Assembly (NCBI GenBank): GCA_009731375.1
Contig: BJOX01000133.1
Location: 521,260-562,410, forward strand
Direction: 5' to 3'
Source of the DNA: Paulinella micropora
Lineage: Eukaryota > Cercozoa > Imbricatea > Euglyphida
Length of the DNA: 41,151 nt
This document shows positions 9,267 through 19,900 of the stretch, one piece after another. Each line of letters begins with the position of its first letter. Position 1 is the stretch's first letter. The notes under the pieces were generated by a model that did no database searches, was not told the origin of the DNA, and saw only the letters and a program-made list of their open reading frames with translations. The position numbers were made by a program, and so were the translations under genes.

Positions 9267-10268
9267 CCTGATTTAGACCATAAACATACAATTATTAATA
9301 ATCAAAATCGTAATAGTCAATTAGAGGACACACCTACGGGAGAAGTAGTTAAAACAAAAGAAGAAGAAGCACTGGAAATTCACCACCAGAAAAAGAACCC
9401 AAAAATATGGAGCACAATATGGGTTGATAAATCATTAGACCAAGTCTTTCTTGACTTAGCGGATATGAGTAAGATAAAAGACAAGAAAGGAAATAAGGGC
9501 TATGCTTGGATGCTTGTTTGGATTGATTGCCATTCACGATATTTAATAATCATTCCATTAAAAAATAAAACAGCAAAAGAAGTATATTACGCTTTGAAAT
9601 CAATCAAATATAAACCAAAGTCAATTACTACAGACAGCGGGGGAGAATATAAAGGAGCAACTCGTGAATATTTTATTGAAAATGGAATTAAACACGATGT
9701 TGTTGAAGTTGGCGACCATAGAGCAATTGCGGTTGTTGATAGAGTTATAAGAAGTATTAGGAGATGGCTTGACCTTTTATTTGAAACCAATCGTAATTTT
9801 GATTGGGTTAGTTATATTCAAGACTTAGTATATGCTTATAATCATAAAGTCCATAGAGGGATTCAGGCCAAACCAGTAGATGTATTTTTCGGGAGAGACA
9901 AAAATAAACAGAAAATCACGCGAGATAATTTAATTGAAGAATTTGAAGTAGGGGATAGTGTAAGAAAAGAAAACAAACGGAATGTTTTTTCCAAAGGAGG
10001 TAAGACTTTCAGCAAAATTATTTACAAAGTCAAGGGACGAAAGGGATTCAAAATCATATTAAATAACGATGAGTTGGTAAGTCCACGTGATTTATTGAAA
10101 ACCGATTTTGATAAACCAATTGACGAAGAAAAAGATATGAAAGAGCAAACTAAAGAAGTTATTAAAGAAAAAAAGACAAAAGAATTATTAAAAAGAGAAG
10201 ACATTCAGCCAGAGAACATAAGAACTTCAAAGCGAGAAAAAAAGGCTAAGGTAATATTAGATTTATAA
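9264..10268 (+). CDS. Retrovirus-type (Polinton-like) integrase, module B, intact
   Basis: I chose ATG at 9264 because it follows TATATAGA and clears the divergent gene; the frame opens further left at 9207. The product is 334 residues. An N-terminal basic region is followed by an RNase H-fold core with Asp64 in FLDLADMS, Asp124 in TTDSGGEYKG, and Asp159 in AVVDRVIRSIRRW. The 35-residue step from Asp124 to Asp159 is the spacing of the DD35E family, but the last acid is Asp, not Glu. Next come YNHKVHRGIQAKPVDVF and a C-terminal SH3/chromo-like domain (VGDSVRKENKRNVFSKGGKT to DELVSPRDLLK), then a Lys/Glu tail. The role is integration of linear viral DNA. This intact copy is the best marker that the block is a Polinton-like or virophage-like element. 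Confidence 0.88.
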   Translation: MPDLDHKHTIINNQNRNSQLEDTPTGEVVKTKEEEALEIHHQKKNPKIWSTIWVDKSLDQVFLDLADMSKIKDKKGNKGYAWMLVWIDCHSRYLIIIPLKNKTAKEVYYALKSIKYKPKSITTDSGGEYKGATREYFIENGIKHDVVEVGDHRAIAVVDRVIRSIRRWLDLLFETNRNFDWVSYIQDLVYAYNHKVHRGIQAKPVDVFFGRDKNKQKITRDNLIEEFEVGDSVRKENKRNVFSKGGKTFSKIIYKVKGRKGFKIILNNDELVSPRDLLKTDFDKPIDEEKDMKEQTKEVIKEKKTKELLKREDIQPENIRTSKREKKAKVILDL

Positions 10269-10411
10269 GCAAAAAAAACAAAAGACTATTTGCCATGAGC
10301 AAACTTCCATCGGAATTGAACCCGCAACCTAAAATTTCAATGACTACGTTGAACCCATTAGTTTACCCATAGCGAATATCTACCAGTGATACAAGAAAAA
10401 AGGTATTTGAA
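10269..10411 (-). other. Intergenic segment with degenerate tRNA-like sequence
   Basis: On the minus strand GGGTTCAATTCC (10315-10326) fits a tRNA B box. An A-box-like TGGGTAAACTAATGG lies about 40 nt upstream, and TTCAA/TTGAA could form an anticodon stem. The acceptor and T stems do not pair properly, so it is at best a tRNA relic or a chance resemblance. Confidence 0.25.
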
Positions 10412-10777
10412 GTGTCATTTATTACACCAAATTCTAGAAAATTCTATTTCCGTGAATATGTCTTTGCGACACCAAAACACGGCGGTGTCGCAGTGTCGCA
10501 GAGGTTGCGACAGAATTTCACTTTTTTGTCACAGTGTCGCAAAAAAAAAATAGACTTAATTCCAAGTAGAATCAAAACTAAATCTGATTGGTTGGAGGAA
10601 TACGAAATTCGTAGAACCTGTAAGGATAGACTAAATAAGGATAAAATCGCTTGTGAAAAAAGAATTTCTAAAGCGGATAAAGAAATTGCGCGTCTCGTTG
10701 AAAAGAAGCAGCCAGACCTGATTAAGGTTGAGGCTATCAATGAGATGTTAGAACGATTGGCTATTGAAAGTAATTAA
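10412..10777 (+). CDS. Predicted coiled-coil protein of unknown function
   Basis: A 121-residue frame. The first 25 residues (NSRKFYFREYVFATPKHGG) match the short conserved block after integrase A. The DNA for residues 24-47 contains three copies of GTGTCGCA or its complement, which could be a binding site overlapping the gene. Residues 55-121 are strongly helical and charged (ISKADKEIARLVEKK and more). TAA ends it at 10775-10777, but the same frame continues with similar composition, so this may be the first part of a larger broken gene. Confidence 0.45.
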   Translation: MSFITPNSRKFYFREYVFATPKHGGVAVSQRLRQNFTFLSQCRKKKIDLIPSRIKTKSDWLEEYEIRRTCKDRLNKDKIACEKRISKADKEIARLVEKKQPDLIKVEAINEMLERLAIESN

Positions 10778-10800
10778 GTAGAGACAGATAAACTTTTTAG

Positions 10801-11070
10801 AATGAGACAAAAGAAATTGGAAAAAAAACAAGCAAAGAACGGGATAATTTCTATAAGTGGAAAAATGATAATCGCGGCCAACTTTCTGCCATTGTCTTTA
10901 ATAGAATTCTCGCTGGTATTGAGAAAGAACATTTATCGTTTAATTCTTCTTTTAACAAATACTCTAGTGATGGAATTAACGAATACGTAAATGATAGTAT
11001 TAATCGTAAAAACGATAGAAACATGCACAGAGTCTATAGAACCGAGAGTGTTGGTAGCAACTCGGAATAA
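10801..11070 (+). pseudogene. Frameshifted continuation, unknown protein fragment
   Basis: In the frame ending at TAA 11068-11070 there are about 90 codons without an ATG near the start that read as a normal soluble protein (FYKWKNDNRGQLSAIVFNRI and a C-terminal NRKNDRNMHRVYRTES). An upstream frame with ATG at 10802 reads MRQKKLEKKQAK and could join it by a one-base shift at the A8 run near 10823. The simplest reading is one gene broken by an indel in a homopolymer. No family recognised. Confidence 0.4.
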
Positions 11071-11280
11071 AAAGACTTCGTGCTAAATGTTGATTTTATA
11101 CAAAATCAACATTAATGGGGTTTTTGGAGTTATCCGAAACACCAATAATGGTTTTTCTAAAAACCAGGGGTTCAAACCCCACTCTCATTCAAAAGAAATT
11201 TCTATTACACATGCTTTTTTGTGTGTGTAATAGACTATGGGAGAGCCGAATGAAGTAGCAGACCAACTCGGCGAAATCAA
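11042..11280. ncRNA. Cluster of perfect hairpins, possible structured RNA
   Basis: There is no protein frame here. Five inverted repeats follow each other: CCGAG/CTCGG (11042-11065), AATGTTGATTTT/AAAATCAACATT with a 4-nt loop (11086-11113), TGGTTTTT/AAAAACCA (11149-11166), GGGG/CCCC around TTCAAA (11167-11180), and TCTATTACACA/TGTGTAATAGA around a T-rich loop (11201-11234). A GCCGA/TCGGC pair follows near 11246-11274. The third and fourth resemble an anticodon arm with loop TTCTAAA and a T arm, but no acceptor stem closes them convincingly. Some may be transcription terminators for the upstream gene. Confidence 0.4.
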
Positions 11281-11323
11281 CCTCGCGGGGGGTGGTAAGT
11301 CCTAAATCTATTGCTTCTCTTTA

Positions 11324-11455
11324 ATGATAATGAATATGATTGTAGGTTTTTGGAAGCCTTGGGATGATATTGAAGCCAAAGCCCCTACTGAGATGGAGAA
11401 CCCCCGATTGGTTAGGGTTCCAAGGGATTTCGCTCGGCTTGATAAGAAAAAATAA
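11324..11455 (+). CDS. Possible 43-residue peptide
   Basis: ATG at 11324 opens a frame, MIMNMIVGFWKPWDDIEAKA to a basic LDKKK end. Trp-rich with Pro and acids; no recognised family. It sits between the hairpin cluster and a second short frame. A short frame in AT-rich DNA may be chance. Confidence 0.3.
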   Translation: MIMNMIVGFWKPWDDIEAKAPTEMENPRLVRVPRDFARLDKKK

Positions 11456-11547
11456 CTTCATTTCACGCGGAGCGAAAATTTTTCGTCCCTAGGGAGGCGG
11501 AGAGAGACGAAAATTATTTGTTCGCTTGGGTAAAACGCGACGAAACC

Positions 11548-11700
11548 ATGAAAAATCCCAGGAAGAAAACTTTCTTTCTGGCTTCTCTTGGTAAGGAAGA
11601 GGAGGAAATTCTCGTATTTCCTTCACTTTCGGCCTTGACGAAGAAGGTTGGTGGCAACGAAAATTCCATCAATTGGGTTGTCCCACTTGATACTTTGTAA
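11548..11700 (+). CDS. Possible 50-residue basic protein
   Basis: ATG at 11548 is preferred over an upstream TTG. The product has a basic N-terminus (MKNPRKKTFFLASLGKEEEE) and a C-terminal LTKKVGGNENSINWV, which weakly recalls helix-turn-helix repeats but is too short to assign. Upstream, TTTTCGTC and GACGAAAA (about 11479-11514) form an inverted repeat that might be an operator. A strong hairpin follows the stop by about 14 bp. Confidence 0.35.
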   Translation: MKNPRKKTFFLASLGKEEEEILVFPSLSALTKKVGGNENSINWVVPLDTL

Positions 11701-11713
11701 GATAAGTCCCCTT

Positions 11714-11742
11714 AAGTTTATTTATGTATAATAAATAAACTT
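11714..11742. terminator. Perfect 12-bp hairpin after the 50-residue frame
   Basis: AAGTTTATTTAT, loop GTATA, then the exact complement. It is AT-rich and directly downstream of the frame ending at 11700. In viruses of this kind hairpins often mark transcript 3' ends; that role is inferred. Confidence 0.45.
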
Positions 11743-12130
11743 GTCTTATTAAAATAAGGGTTTTTTGGACGTCTCTTATTTTTCTTTATTTATATATGTT
11801 TCTTGTTGTTTTTTGACTACTTCAAAAAACAACGGGGTGCTCTGTGGAGGGCTCTTTGGGGTGTTTTGTGCTCTTGTATTGATTTCGTTTTTATTTAAAA
11901 ACCTTTAAAAAAATTCTAAACTTTTCTTGTTTTTATTTAAAAGCGAAATGAAGAGTAAGAGAGATTTCTTTATTTTGTTTGCTTGTATTGATTGAAATTT
12001 TTGATTTTGTTATTTTGGTCTTTTGACGCTTAGTATTGATTTGCGGGAGATTAATAGGAAGGCTTATTTCGTTATCTACAACCCGTAGGAAGGCGACGAA
12101 TTGTCGTCGCCGCACTACGGGTTATCTTCT
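11743..12130. repeat. Terminal sequence of module B
   Basis: AT-rich and without a gene. From about 11940 it is homologous to 4480-4680 at the end of module A. Variants of the phrase around CTTGTATTGATT occur three times (about 11872, 11983 and 12032), so part has been duplicated. The virus-like composition ends at about 12130, where a TAG microsatellite begins. Confidence 0.5.
12080..12123. other. Structured palindrome at the end of module B
   Basis: AACCCGTAG pairs with CTACGGGTT (9 bp). After a small internal loop, GGCGACGA pairs with TCGTCGCC around a 4-nt loop: 17 pairs in all. The position corresponds to 4616-4666 in module A, where the outer five pairs are the same and the inner arms differ but still pair. 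Confidence 0.65.
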
Positions 12131-12161
12131 ACTCATTAAATCGAAGCCCTAGGCCTAGGCC

Positions 12162-12228
<67 letters not shown>

Positions 12229-12272
12229 CGTTGTTGTTGTTGTTTTAGTAGGAAGGGTGTGCGTGTGTGTGT

Positions 12273-12306
<34 letters not shown>

Positions 12307-12585
12307 CNNNNNNNNNNCTCACTCACTCACTTACTTACTCACTTACTCACTCACTCACTCACTCACTCACTAGTCTCACTCACTCACAAACACACACACA
12401 CACGCGCACACACACAACACACACACACACACGCACACACACGCACACACAGACACACATACACACAAACACACACAAACACACAAACACAGACAGACAG
12501 ACACACACACAGAAAGACACTCTTTTTTGGATTGGCAACAACATCCCTTACAAACCGCATAATTTAGCGGCGGACCGACCGAAGG
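12162..12585. repeat. Microsatellite cluster (TAG, TTG, poly-G, CTCA, CA) with 10-N gap
   Basis: TAG repeats from 12162 to about 12228, then TTG, then a G run of about 35 bases ending at the gap 12308-12317, then CTCA and CA-type repeats to about 12515. The gap next to a G run suggests sequencing failure. Frames across this are low-complexity artefacts. Confidence 0.9.
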
Positions 12586-12635
12586 AGCTGGCCGGCACAA
12601 GGGGTAATTTTCCGTATCATCCACACTTCGTCCAA
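12586..12635. repeat. Dispersed repeat fragment, also at 35135-35180
   Basis: The segment around CACAAGGGGTAATTTTCCGT and CATCCACACTTCGTCCAA recurs inverted at 35137-35175, next to a SINE-like copy. It is therefore part of an interspersed element. Confidence 0.6.
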
Positions 12636-13266
12636 ATTTCAACGCATTTTTTCGATTTCAGCCACCAGTTGAAATTTTCAACTGGTAGTTGAAGGTACTA
12701 TTTGAGATTGCAGTCTCTGGCTGCTGTGGATGCATGGTGATGATTGAAAACGAATAGACATGCTTCGTATGCGTGAATGCACTTTGTATCTAAAAAAAAA
12801 AAAGAGTTTTCAAATGTTCACAAGTAAAATGTGTCAAAAAGTTAGAGGACTGTGCGTTGTTGTTGTGGCGGTTTTTGTGCTTGGTTTGTGCAGGGTTTTC
12901 TGTAAATAAGCAGTGTACATCATCAGGTCGAGTGTTATAATGTTTATTCACTGTTTACGCTGTTTTTCTGGTCTGCCAGTATCTATGTGTGTGTATGGAT
13001 TTTTTCGTCTTACTTGTTGTATGAAAAGTTATGTCTTGGTATTAGTTTCCATCATCATACCACCTGTATTGAGTGTGTGTTTTTGTTTGTGATATTGGAT
13101 GAACACGTTTTTGCGATTAGCATGATAAAGTGTGTAGGTTGGTGGCATGTCAAGACAGTATTGAATGTTTTTTATATTTTATTGCTGTTTTTCTGTGCAG
13201 TTGAGTGCTTGGTTTCTGGTTTTCTTTTGGTACACGAATGTTTTTATGTCTGTCTGTCTCTCGCGA

Positions 13267-13268
<2 letters not shown>
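12636..13268. other. No gene recognised
   Basis: Unique AT-rich sequence with a short inverted repeat of CCAGTTGAAATTTTCAACTGG type near 12663-12686. The plus-strand frame from 12987 is a hydrophobic stretch running into AAT repeats and shows no family signature. Confidence 0.5.
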
Positions 13269-13344
<76 letters not shown>

Positions 13345-13429
13345 TGATAATAATAATAATAATAGTAATAATAATAATAATCATAATCATAATAATAATC
13401 ATAATAATAATAATAATAATAATAATAGT
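13269..13429. repeat. TAC then AAT microsatellite
   Basis: About 12 TAC units followed by interrupted AAT units leading directly into the SINE-like copy at 13430. Confidence 0.9.
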
Positions 13430-13653
13430 GCTTCTCTGTCAATGGCTGATGCATTTCTGCACATGCCCCTCCATCGTCTCACCCGTGAGGGGAGTACGAA
13501 GAATTGACGATAAGCTCTAATGACACCCCCGCAAGGGCAGTTCCAACACGTCCAGACGGACCGGTATGTTCAATGAAAATACTGGTCCAGACGGACCGGT
13601 ATGTTCAATGAAAATACTGGTGGCACCGACGGGAATCGAACTGGCGACAGGGC

Positions 13654-13664
<11 letters not shown>
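13430..13664 (-). mobile_element. tRNA-derived SINE-like element, copy 1 (head truncated)
   Basis: On the minus strand the element begins with part of a tRNA-like head containing the B box GTTCGATTCCC, followed by a body of about 180 bp ending in AGAGAAGCAC and then ATT repeats. The A-box half of the head is missing here, replaced by AAT repeats. An internal unit (CCAGACGGACCGGTATGTTC and the following 15 bp) is present twice. Near-identical copies are at 32520 and 13891. Confidence 0.65.
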
Positions 13665-13890
<226 letters not shown>

Positions 13891-14131
13891 GTGCTTCTCA
13901 GTCAATGGCGAATGCATTTCTGCACATGTGCCTCCATCGTCTCACCCGCGAGGGGAGTACGAAGATTTGACGATAGGCTCTACTGACACCCCCGCAAGGC
14001 AGCTCCAAGCCTTCCAGACAGACCAATACTTTCAAAGAAAATATCCTTTGAAAATACTGGCACCGACGGGAATCGAACTGGCGATAGGACCCAGATGGTA
14101 GACCTTAACCACTGGGCTATCGCGGTGCCAC
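13891..14131 (-). mobile_element. tRNA-derived SINE-like element, copy 2
   Basis: The complete tRNA-like head lies at about 14060-14130 on the minus strand: A box TAGCCCAGTGG, B box GTTCGATTCCC, and 5' GGCACCG facing 3' CGGTGCC as in an acceptor stem. The body matches copy 1 without the internal duplication. It is flanked on both sides by AAT repeats. Pol III-type boxes with a simple-repeat tail are the signature of SINEs. Confidence 0.7.
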
Positions 14132-14655
<524 letters not shown>

Positions 14656-15387
14656 TAAAAATGCCTCTAGCCTATGCAGTGTCTGCCTGTGTCGTGTTCG
14701 CCTGTCTGTCTCTGTACATCAGTTTGCATCAAAGATTTATTTTGTTAACTGTCTACTCACCTTGCAGAAGCATTTCTTATTATAATAACAAATATAAACT
14801 TGCTCGGGTTTGGATCCACGACAAAAAATGGGGCCAACGGGTCCGCTTACTATTAGTAATAAGTCATCTTGTAGGCGCAGATAGGTAAATATGCGACCTT
14901 TTCTTATACCCCTATACACAGTAATGTATCAGTAGATGAGCTATATCTAGTCAAGGTATAGTTATATCCGTTTTTATTTATATACTTTTCAAACTGAGCC
15001 GGTTGAAAACGATAGTATTAAGTCAAGTAACCGGTACTACTTTTTACACCGGATAATATTATCGTTAGGGCTGACATTGTGAAATGCCTCTCTTTTCCCT
15101 TTGTTGTTTCTTGGCTCTGACAGTCTCCTACATTTTCCCACCATACTGGTTTCCTCTCTTTTTACCAGAAGGAAGATTAGGTTATTATCAGAGTGACAGT
15201 CTCCTACATTTTCCCGCCATACTTGTTTCGTCTCTTTTAACTATTAATACCAGAAGGAAGATTAGGTTATTATCAGAGTGCTTTGAATCATAAGTTAATT
15301 GGATACAGACCCCGGCTTGCATTAAATAATATCTTTTGATTATAACCGACAAAAATCTGCGCATTGGTAGGAGATGATTTGTAATAA
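14656..15387. other. Unique segment with a tandem duplication
   Basis: No gene recognised. A 76-bp unit starting GACAGTCTCCTACATTTTCC at 15119 is repeated at 15195-15279 with a small insertion. Confidence 0.6.
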
Positions 15388-15393
15388 TAACAA

Positions 15394-15437
<44 letters not shown>

Positions 15438-15500
15438 TTAATACTACTACTACTACTATTAATACTACTAATACTACTAACTACTACTACTCAGTACTAC
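15388..15500. repeat. TAC/TAA microsatellite
   Basis: About 30 units of TAC with ATTAA interruptions. Confidence 0.9.
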
Positions 15501-15969
15501 TACTATGCCGGCCCACCCGGTATATAATGCCGGGCATTAATCTATGTTTCGGTCGAGGCTGTCAGGCGGTTACTAGTATCCGGGCCTTGCCGGCCCGGCT
15601 CGGAGAGTACGAAGTCCCTTCTACGTCAGGTATTCGTCATTCTCAGACTACAAGTCACGGTCGTTACTCAGTGACTATATGTACAGATAGTTGTCACGTT
15701 ATATTACTATGATCATCATGAGGCGATGCCTAATTAAAATCTGTGTCATTTGGTGGCCAAATTGCCAAACTCATGGACCGAACTGTTCCAAAAGAAATTC
15801 AAGTTTTTGATTTTAATTTATTTCAGCAAATAAAACCGTAGGCTAAATTTCTAGTCAATGCGTTGAAAATACAGACTCAGACGTATCAGTGCTACTAACT
15901 ATCAGTACCGGTAGTCGGAACAGTAGTCACCGCTGAGTAGTACTCTAGTAGTGCTTATTATTAAGTTAC
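15501..15969. other. Unique segment with a dispersed repeat
   Basis: No gene recognised. The segment 15715-15775, containing GGCGATGCCTAATTAAAATC, is repeated in inverted orientation at about 32325-32383. A TAATGCCGGGCATTA palindrome lies near 15526-15540. Confidence 0.5.
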
Positions 15970-15970
15970 T

Positions 15971-16044
<74 letters not shown>

Positions 16045-16076
16045 TAGTAGTATAGTAGTATAGTAGTATAGTAGTA

Positions 16077-16118
<42 letters not shown>

Positions 16119-16120
16119 CA
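15970..16120. repeat. AGT microsatellite with AGTAT block
   Basis: AGT units, with an embedded run of AGTAT units around 16040-16080. Confidence 0.9.
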
Positions 16121-16245
16121 GCATGTGACTAGAATCTTAATATTAGTTATTTAGATGACAGCTTTTACAGCCTCCACAAGCTTAGCTATCAAACTAGCAC
16201 AACCACGAGGTGGATCAACGCTGTTTTCCTCCTTCAGTCCAACGT

Positions 16246-16957
16246 AATCTATCTCTCAAACGCAGAGTTTAGGGAAGCTACCCCGCTAAGGGTATAGAAT
16301 AACCGAAGAAAAGACTTTTAATAACTTTGGGTCACACAAAATGTTATGACCTTAACAGAGAGGTAATACTCATTTGATTCTAGGCATTCCAGACTATGAT
16401 TCGCGAATACTCTAGAAAGTGCCCTTGTCAGTAATAAAGGTCTTAATAACTGTTCGGCCTATGAACCTGCCTATGACTAAGACTATCCAAATTACCGGTA
16501 AATTGACTAGGTGGAGTAACGGTTATTAATAGTACATTACAACGCTCCCCCTTAGTCGCAAGTCATAGGCTATATTAGTGGCCAGTGTGTAATAAAAAAA
16601 ATAGTGGTTTTATAGGTAACCCGAAGGTCATCAACTCCCAATTTCATCACATGCTCTATGCATGTATATATGTAGTCATGCAGTAACATGTATGAAGTAT
16701 GTATATGTTCAAAAATTTGCAAGCGCTTCCCGTAGAGGGTAGCAAAAGTCGAAAAATTTTTAGATTTCCTATTCTAGGACAGAAAGAAGGATAGAAAAGC
16801 AGGGGCGTCGAGCAGTCCGAGGCTGGATCGCCAACTCGGACTACCATGCGAGGCCGGCAACCGCGAGGCTATCCCCAACTTAAATGCGCAAAACAAAACT
16901 GCTGCAACAAGCAACAAACTGCACAAAACACTCAAAGCAAACATAAGTGAGTGGACA
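16246..16957 (-). repeat. Copia LTR, left copy
   Basis: Homologous to 23570-24306, starting at GTAATCTAT. The outer end is placed where similarity with the shared LTR stops; the inner end is placed at TGTCC (minus strand) near 16957, 18 bp from the pol stop, and is approximate. A segment at 16799-16886 is inverted relative to the other LTR. Confidence 0.8.
16799..16886. repeat. LTR-internal segment inverted relative to the other LTR
   Basis: GC-rich block GCAGGGG to TTAAATGC. It matches the reverse complement of 24139-24236 (shared CGAGGCCGGCA, CCGCGAGGCT, CCGAGGCTGG), while LTR sequence on both sides is collinear. Confidence 0.75.
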
Positions 16958-16974
16958 TGCAAATCCCGAAATTA

Positions 16975-19900
16975 CTAGATCTTTACCATAAATGTGTTAA
17001 GCAAATACTCGAATTGTTCTTTCGGTAAATATTTTGTCATTACATCACCTATCTGCTTTTTCGTACCTACTTTTACAAACTTAATTTCACCGTCTCTCTG
17101 TAGGTGGTGCATAAAGTGTAATTCTAAAGGTAAGTGTTTAGTTCTATTACCTGACATACCCCTCTCTGCCGCTAAGATTGTTTGAGAGTTATCCTCAAAT
17201 AATTCTATCGGGCTCTTTTGGGCTATGTTTAGTTCTTGTGTGATGTGCTTCAGTGCAAGTCCTTCTCTAATGCACTCAGTTGCTGCAAATATTTCAGCAT
17301 CATTGGAACTTAGGGCGATGCGACTCTGTCGCTTTGATAACCATGTAACTGGATCGCTGCCCCATAGGATCACGAATCCAGTGCGGGACTTCCTTGTTTT
17401 CTTACAAACTTTGTGAGCCGCGTCGGGCCACATGGAAAGTTTTGGATAGGTTTGCCCTTCCTGCTCTGACTTAGGCTCATGGTAAGCTAAACCTCGATAA
17501 AGAGTTAACTAAATAACGAAAGATTCTGCCTAACGTCGCATAAGTTATTCCCTTATCGATAGTTTGCGTGACACTTGCCGAATTTAGTGCTTGTTCTATA
17601 TCGGGCCTTGTCATCTTCGCGAGAAATAGCAAACGACCAACTAAACTAGGAATTGAAAATTTTCGCAAGCTGGCTGATTCCGACATCGGTTCCGTGAAAT
17701 GTTCTTGCGCTGGAGTACTGACGGGTTTAGCAGAATCGTAACCTACCTCTTTTAGTATCTGCTGCTGATATTTTCGCTGATGCAAAATGATTTTCTCGTT
17801 CGATTGCTCTATTTCTATTCCTTTGAATTCACGGGCTATACCGAGTCTCTTGAGCGGGAAATGATTTTCTAATGCGGACGCAAAACGCTCATATGCTTGT
17901 TTGTTTGGTGGCTGTGAACAACAAGTCATCTACATGAAATATCCCTACTATCGCTTCTCCTAAAGCTTTATCATTTTCTACAAACATACATAAATCAGAA
18001 TCTAGCAGTCTAAAACCTAGCTCCTCTAACTTGGGTGCTAATATCTCATATCATCTTCTTCCTGCCTGAGGTGCGCCATATAAGGCGCCATCTATACGCC
18101 ATGTCATCCCCTTGTGCCCTTCTCTGTCTACACTCTCTGGCGCATATGCATAAACAGGGTCATTCACACGAGCATTCAGGTATGCATTTTTAAAATCTAT
18201 GCCGTATAGTTTGTGTTTGTGCCAGGCAGATAGTTTGGCGAGAAATAAAAGTGAATGGTGCGCGGCGCAAGGAACAAAGAGCTGATCTGGGTTATAGCTA
18301 ACACCGGATTCTAACATATCTCCCCGTAAAGCTAAACGAGACTTTATGAACTTTTTCCCGTTCTCATCTAACTTTACTTTGTAAACCCATGTCAATCTAA
18401 CTATCTTACTAACTCCTGCCTTGCTTGCCTCCTTATAGGGTACCCATGTGTATGTGTTAAAGGATTGAAGAGCTTTTACCTTCTAAAACATCTTTAGCTG
18501 TCAAACTTGCCTCTATGACATCTTTGGGTACTCTAACGTCTACATACAAATAAAAATCACGAATCTCATCTGCCACCATACGGTCATCGCATAAGAACAT
18601 ATTAGCGGGACTTTGCAACGGGTATTCGGGATCTTTCACGGAGTATTTGTGGATTTCCGAATTTAACATCCGTTCTTCTTCGTCTTCAAACTTAACTTTG
18701 TGGGTGGGCTGAGGTCTGTCTCTTACTACTAGTCTATCTCTGGGGTCACACACTCTGCTGACTACCCCTACCCGTACTATGCTCTCCCATCCCACACCGT
18801 ACTTTTTCTTCGCCCATCTATCTCCCCATGCACGCGCTGGCACTCTTACTACCTTACCTATCAGCTCTTGAGACTCTCTCTTTTCTCTCTTGGGCTCATT
18901 GCTAGGGGTAAATCTCTCTACTGCCTTGCGCTGCCTCTTACCGGGGATTATGTTACTCTCCGTTACTCTCTGACTCTGTTCCCACGTTAATCCCTTAGAT
19001 GGTGGTGATTTCTCTTCGTATGCTCTTCTTTAATGTATTTTTAGTGGATCTGTTGGATCTTGTTCATTTTCATGTTCTTGTGGTTTGATCTTGTGCTCTG
19101 TGGGTGGTTGTTGTGGATAATGTGGCCCTGGGCTTGTGTGTAGGTGTGTATGTCTGTGATCCAGTGTATTCTTCTCCACATGCTCATTTTCATATGCGTG
19201 CTCATTCTCATTCACATCGACATAAACATTTTCTATCTCCCCCTCAGATTCATCAAACTGTGTTGTTGGGTGGTCGTTGTTGACGTTGTGCGGTGACTTG
19301 GGTGATCGAGGTGGTGACTGGGGTGGTGACGCTTCTATCTCCCCCTCAGCTTCATCAAACTGTGTTGTTGGGTGGTCGTTGTTGACGTTGTGCGGTGACT
19401 TAGGTGATTGAGGTGGTGACTGGGGTGGTGACGCTTGTGTAGATGTGTGGTGGTTGCTCACTCTCATTCTCATTCTCCCCCTCAGAGTCATCATTATCCC
19501 ACGACACTAGTTTAGGAGGATGAGCTTGTTTACCGATTTTGTGAATATTAAATCTCACATTGCTCACTCCGGAAATTATCTTCTCACCATCCCATACGCG
19601 GTATAGTTCCCGATATAGATCATATCCAACTAGCATCACCTTTTTCCCTCTGTACTCTCCCTTCCGCACTTTAATCTTAGGTACATGTAACACACCTATG
19701 CAGCCTATTGGTTTTAAGTGAAAGAGTGCTGGTTTTCTACCTAATAGCTGTTCATAAGGCGAGATTCCTTTGCGTTCCCCGTGAATTGCCGGTAGTATGT
19801 TGTGAATGGTTGTGGCTGCGTGCTCTAATTCTGCCCAGAATTGCGGCGGTAATTTAGCGTGATATCGCATTGCTCGTGCAGGCCCCGCCGTAATATCATT

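Noticed and set aside
10305-10374. Functional tRNA gene on the minus strand
   Set aside because: Good B-box match, but the T stem and acceptor stem do not pair; kept only as a tRNA-like relic.
11149-11190. Amber suppressor tRNA (CTA anticodon)
   Set aside because: The anticodon-like stem and T-like arm are adjacent with no variable loop, and the only candidate acceptor pair (GAGAGTG/CACTCTC) encloses far too much sequence and overlaps the T arm.
12129-12692. Poly-Gly/Leu/Thr-His frames over the microsatellites
   Set aside because: Low-complexity translations of TAG, G, CTCA and CA repeats, with no coding signal.
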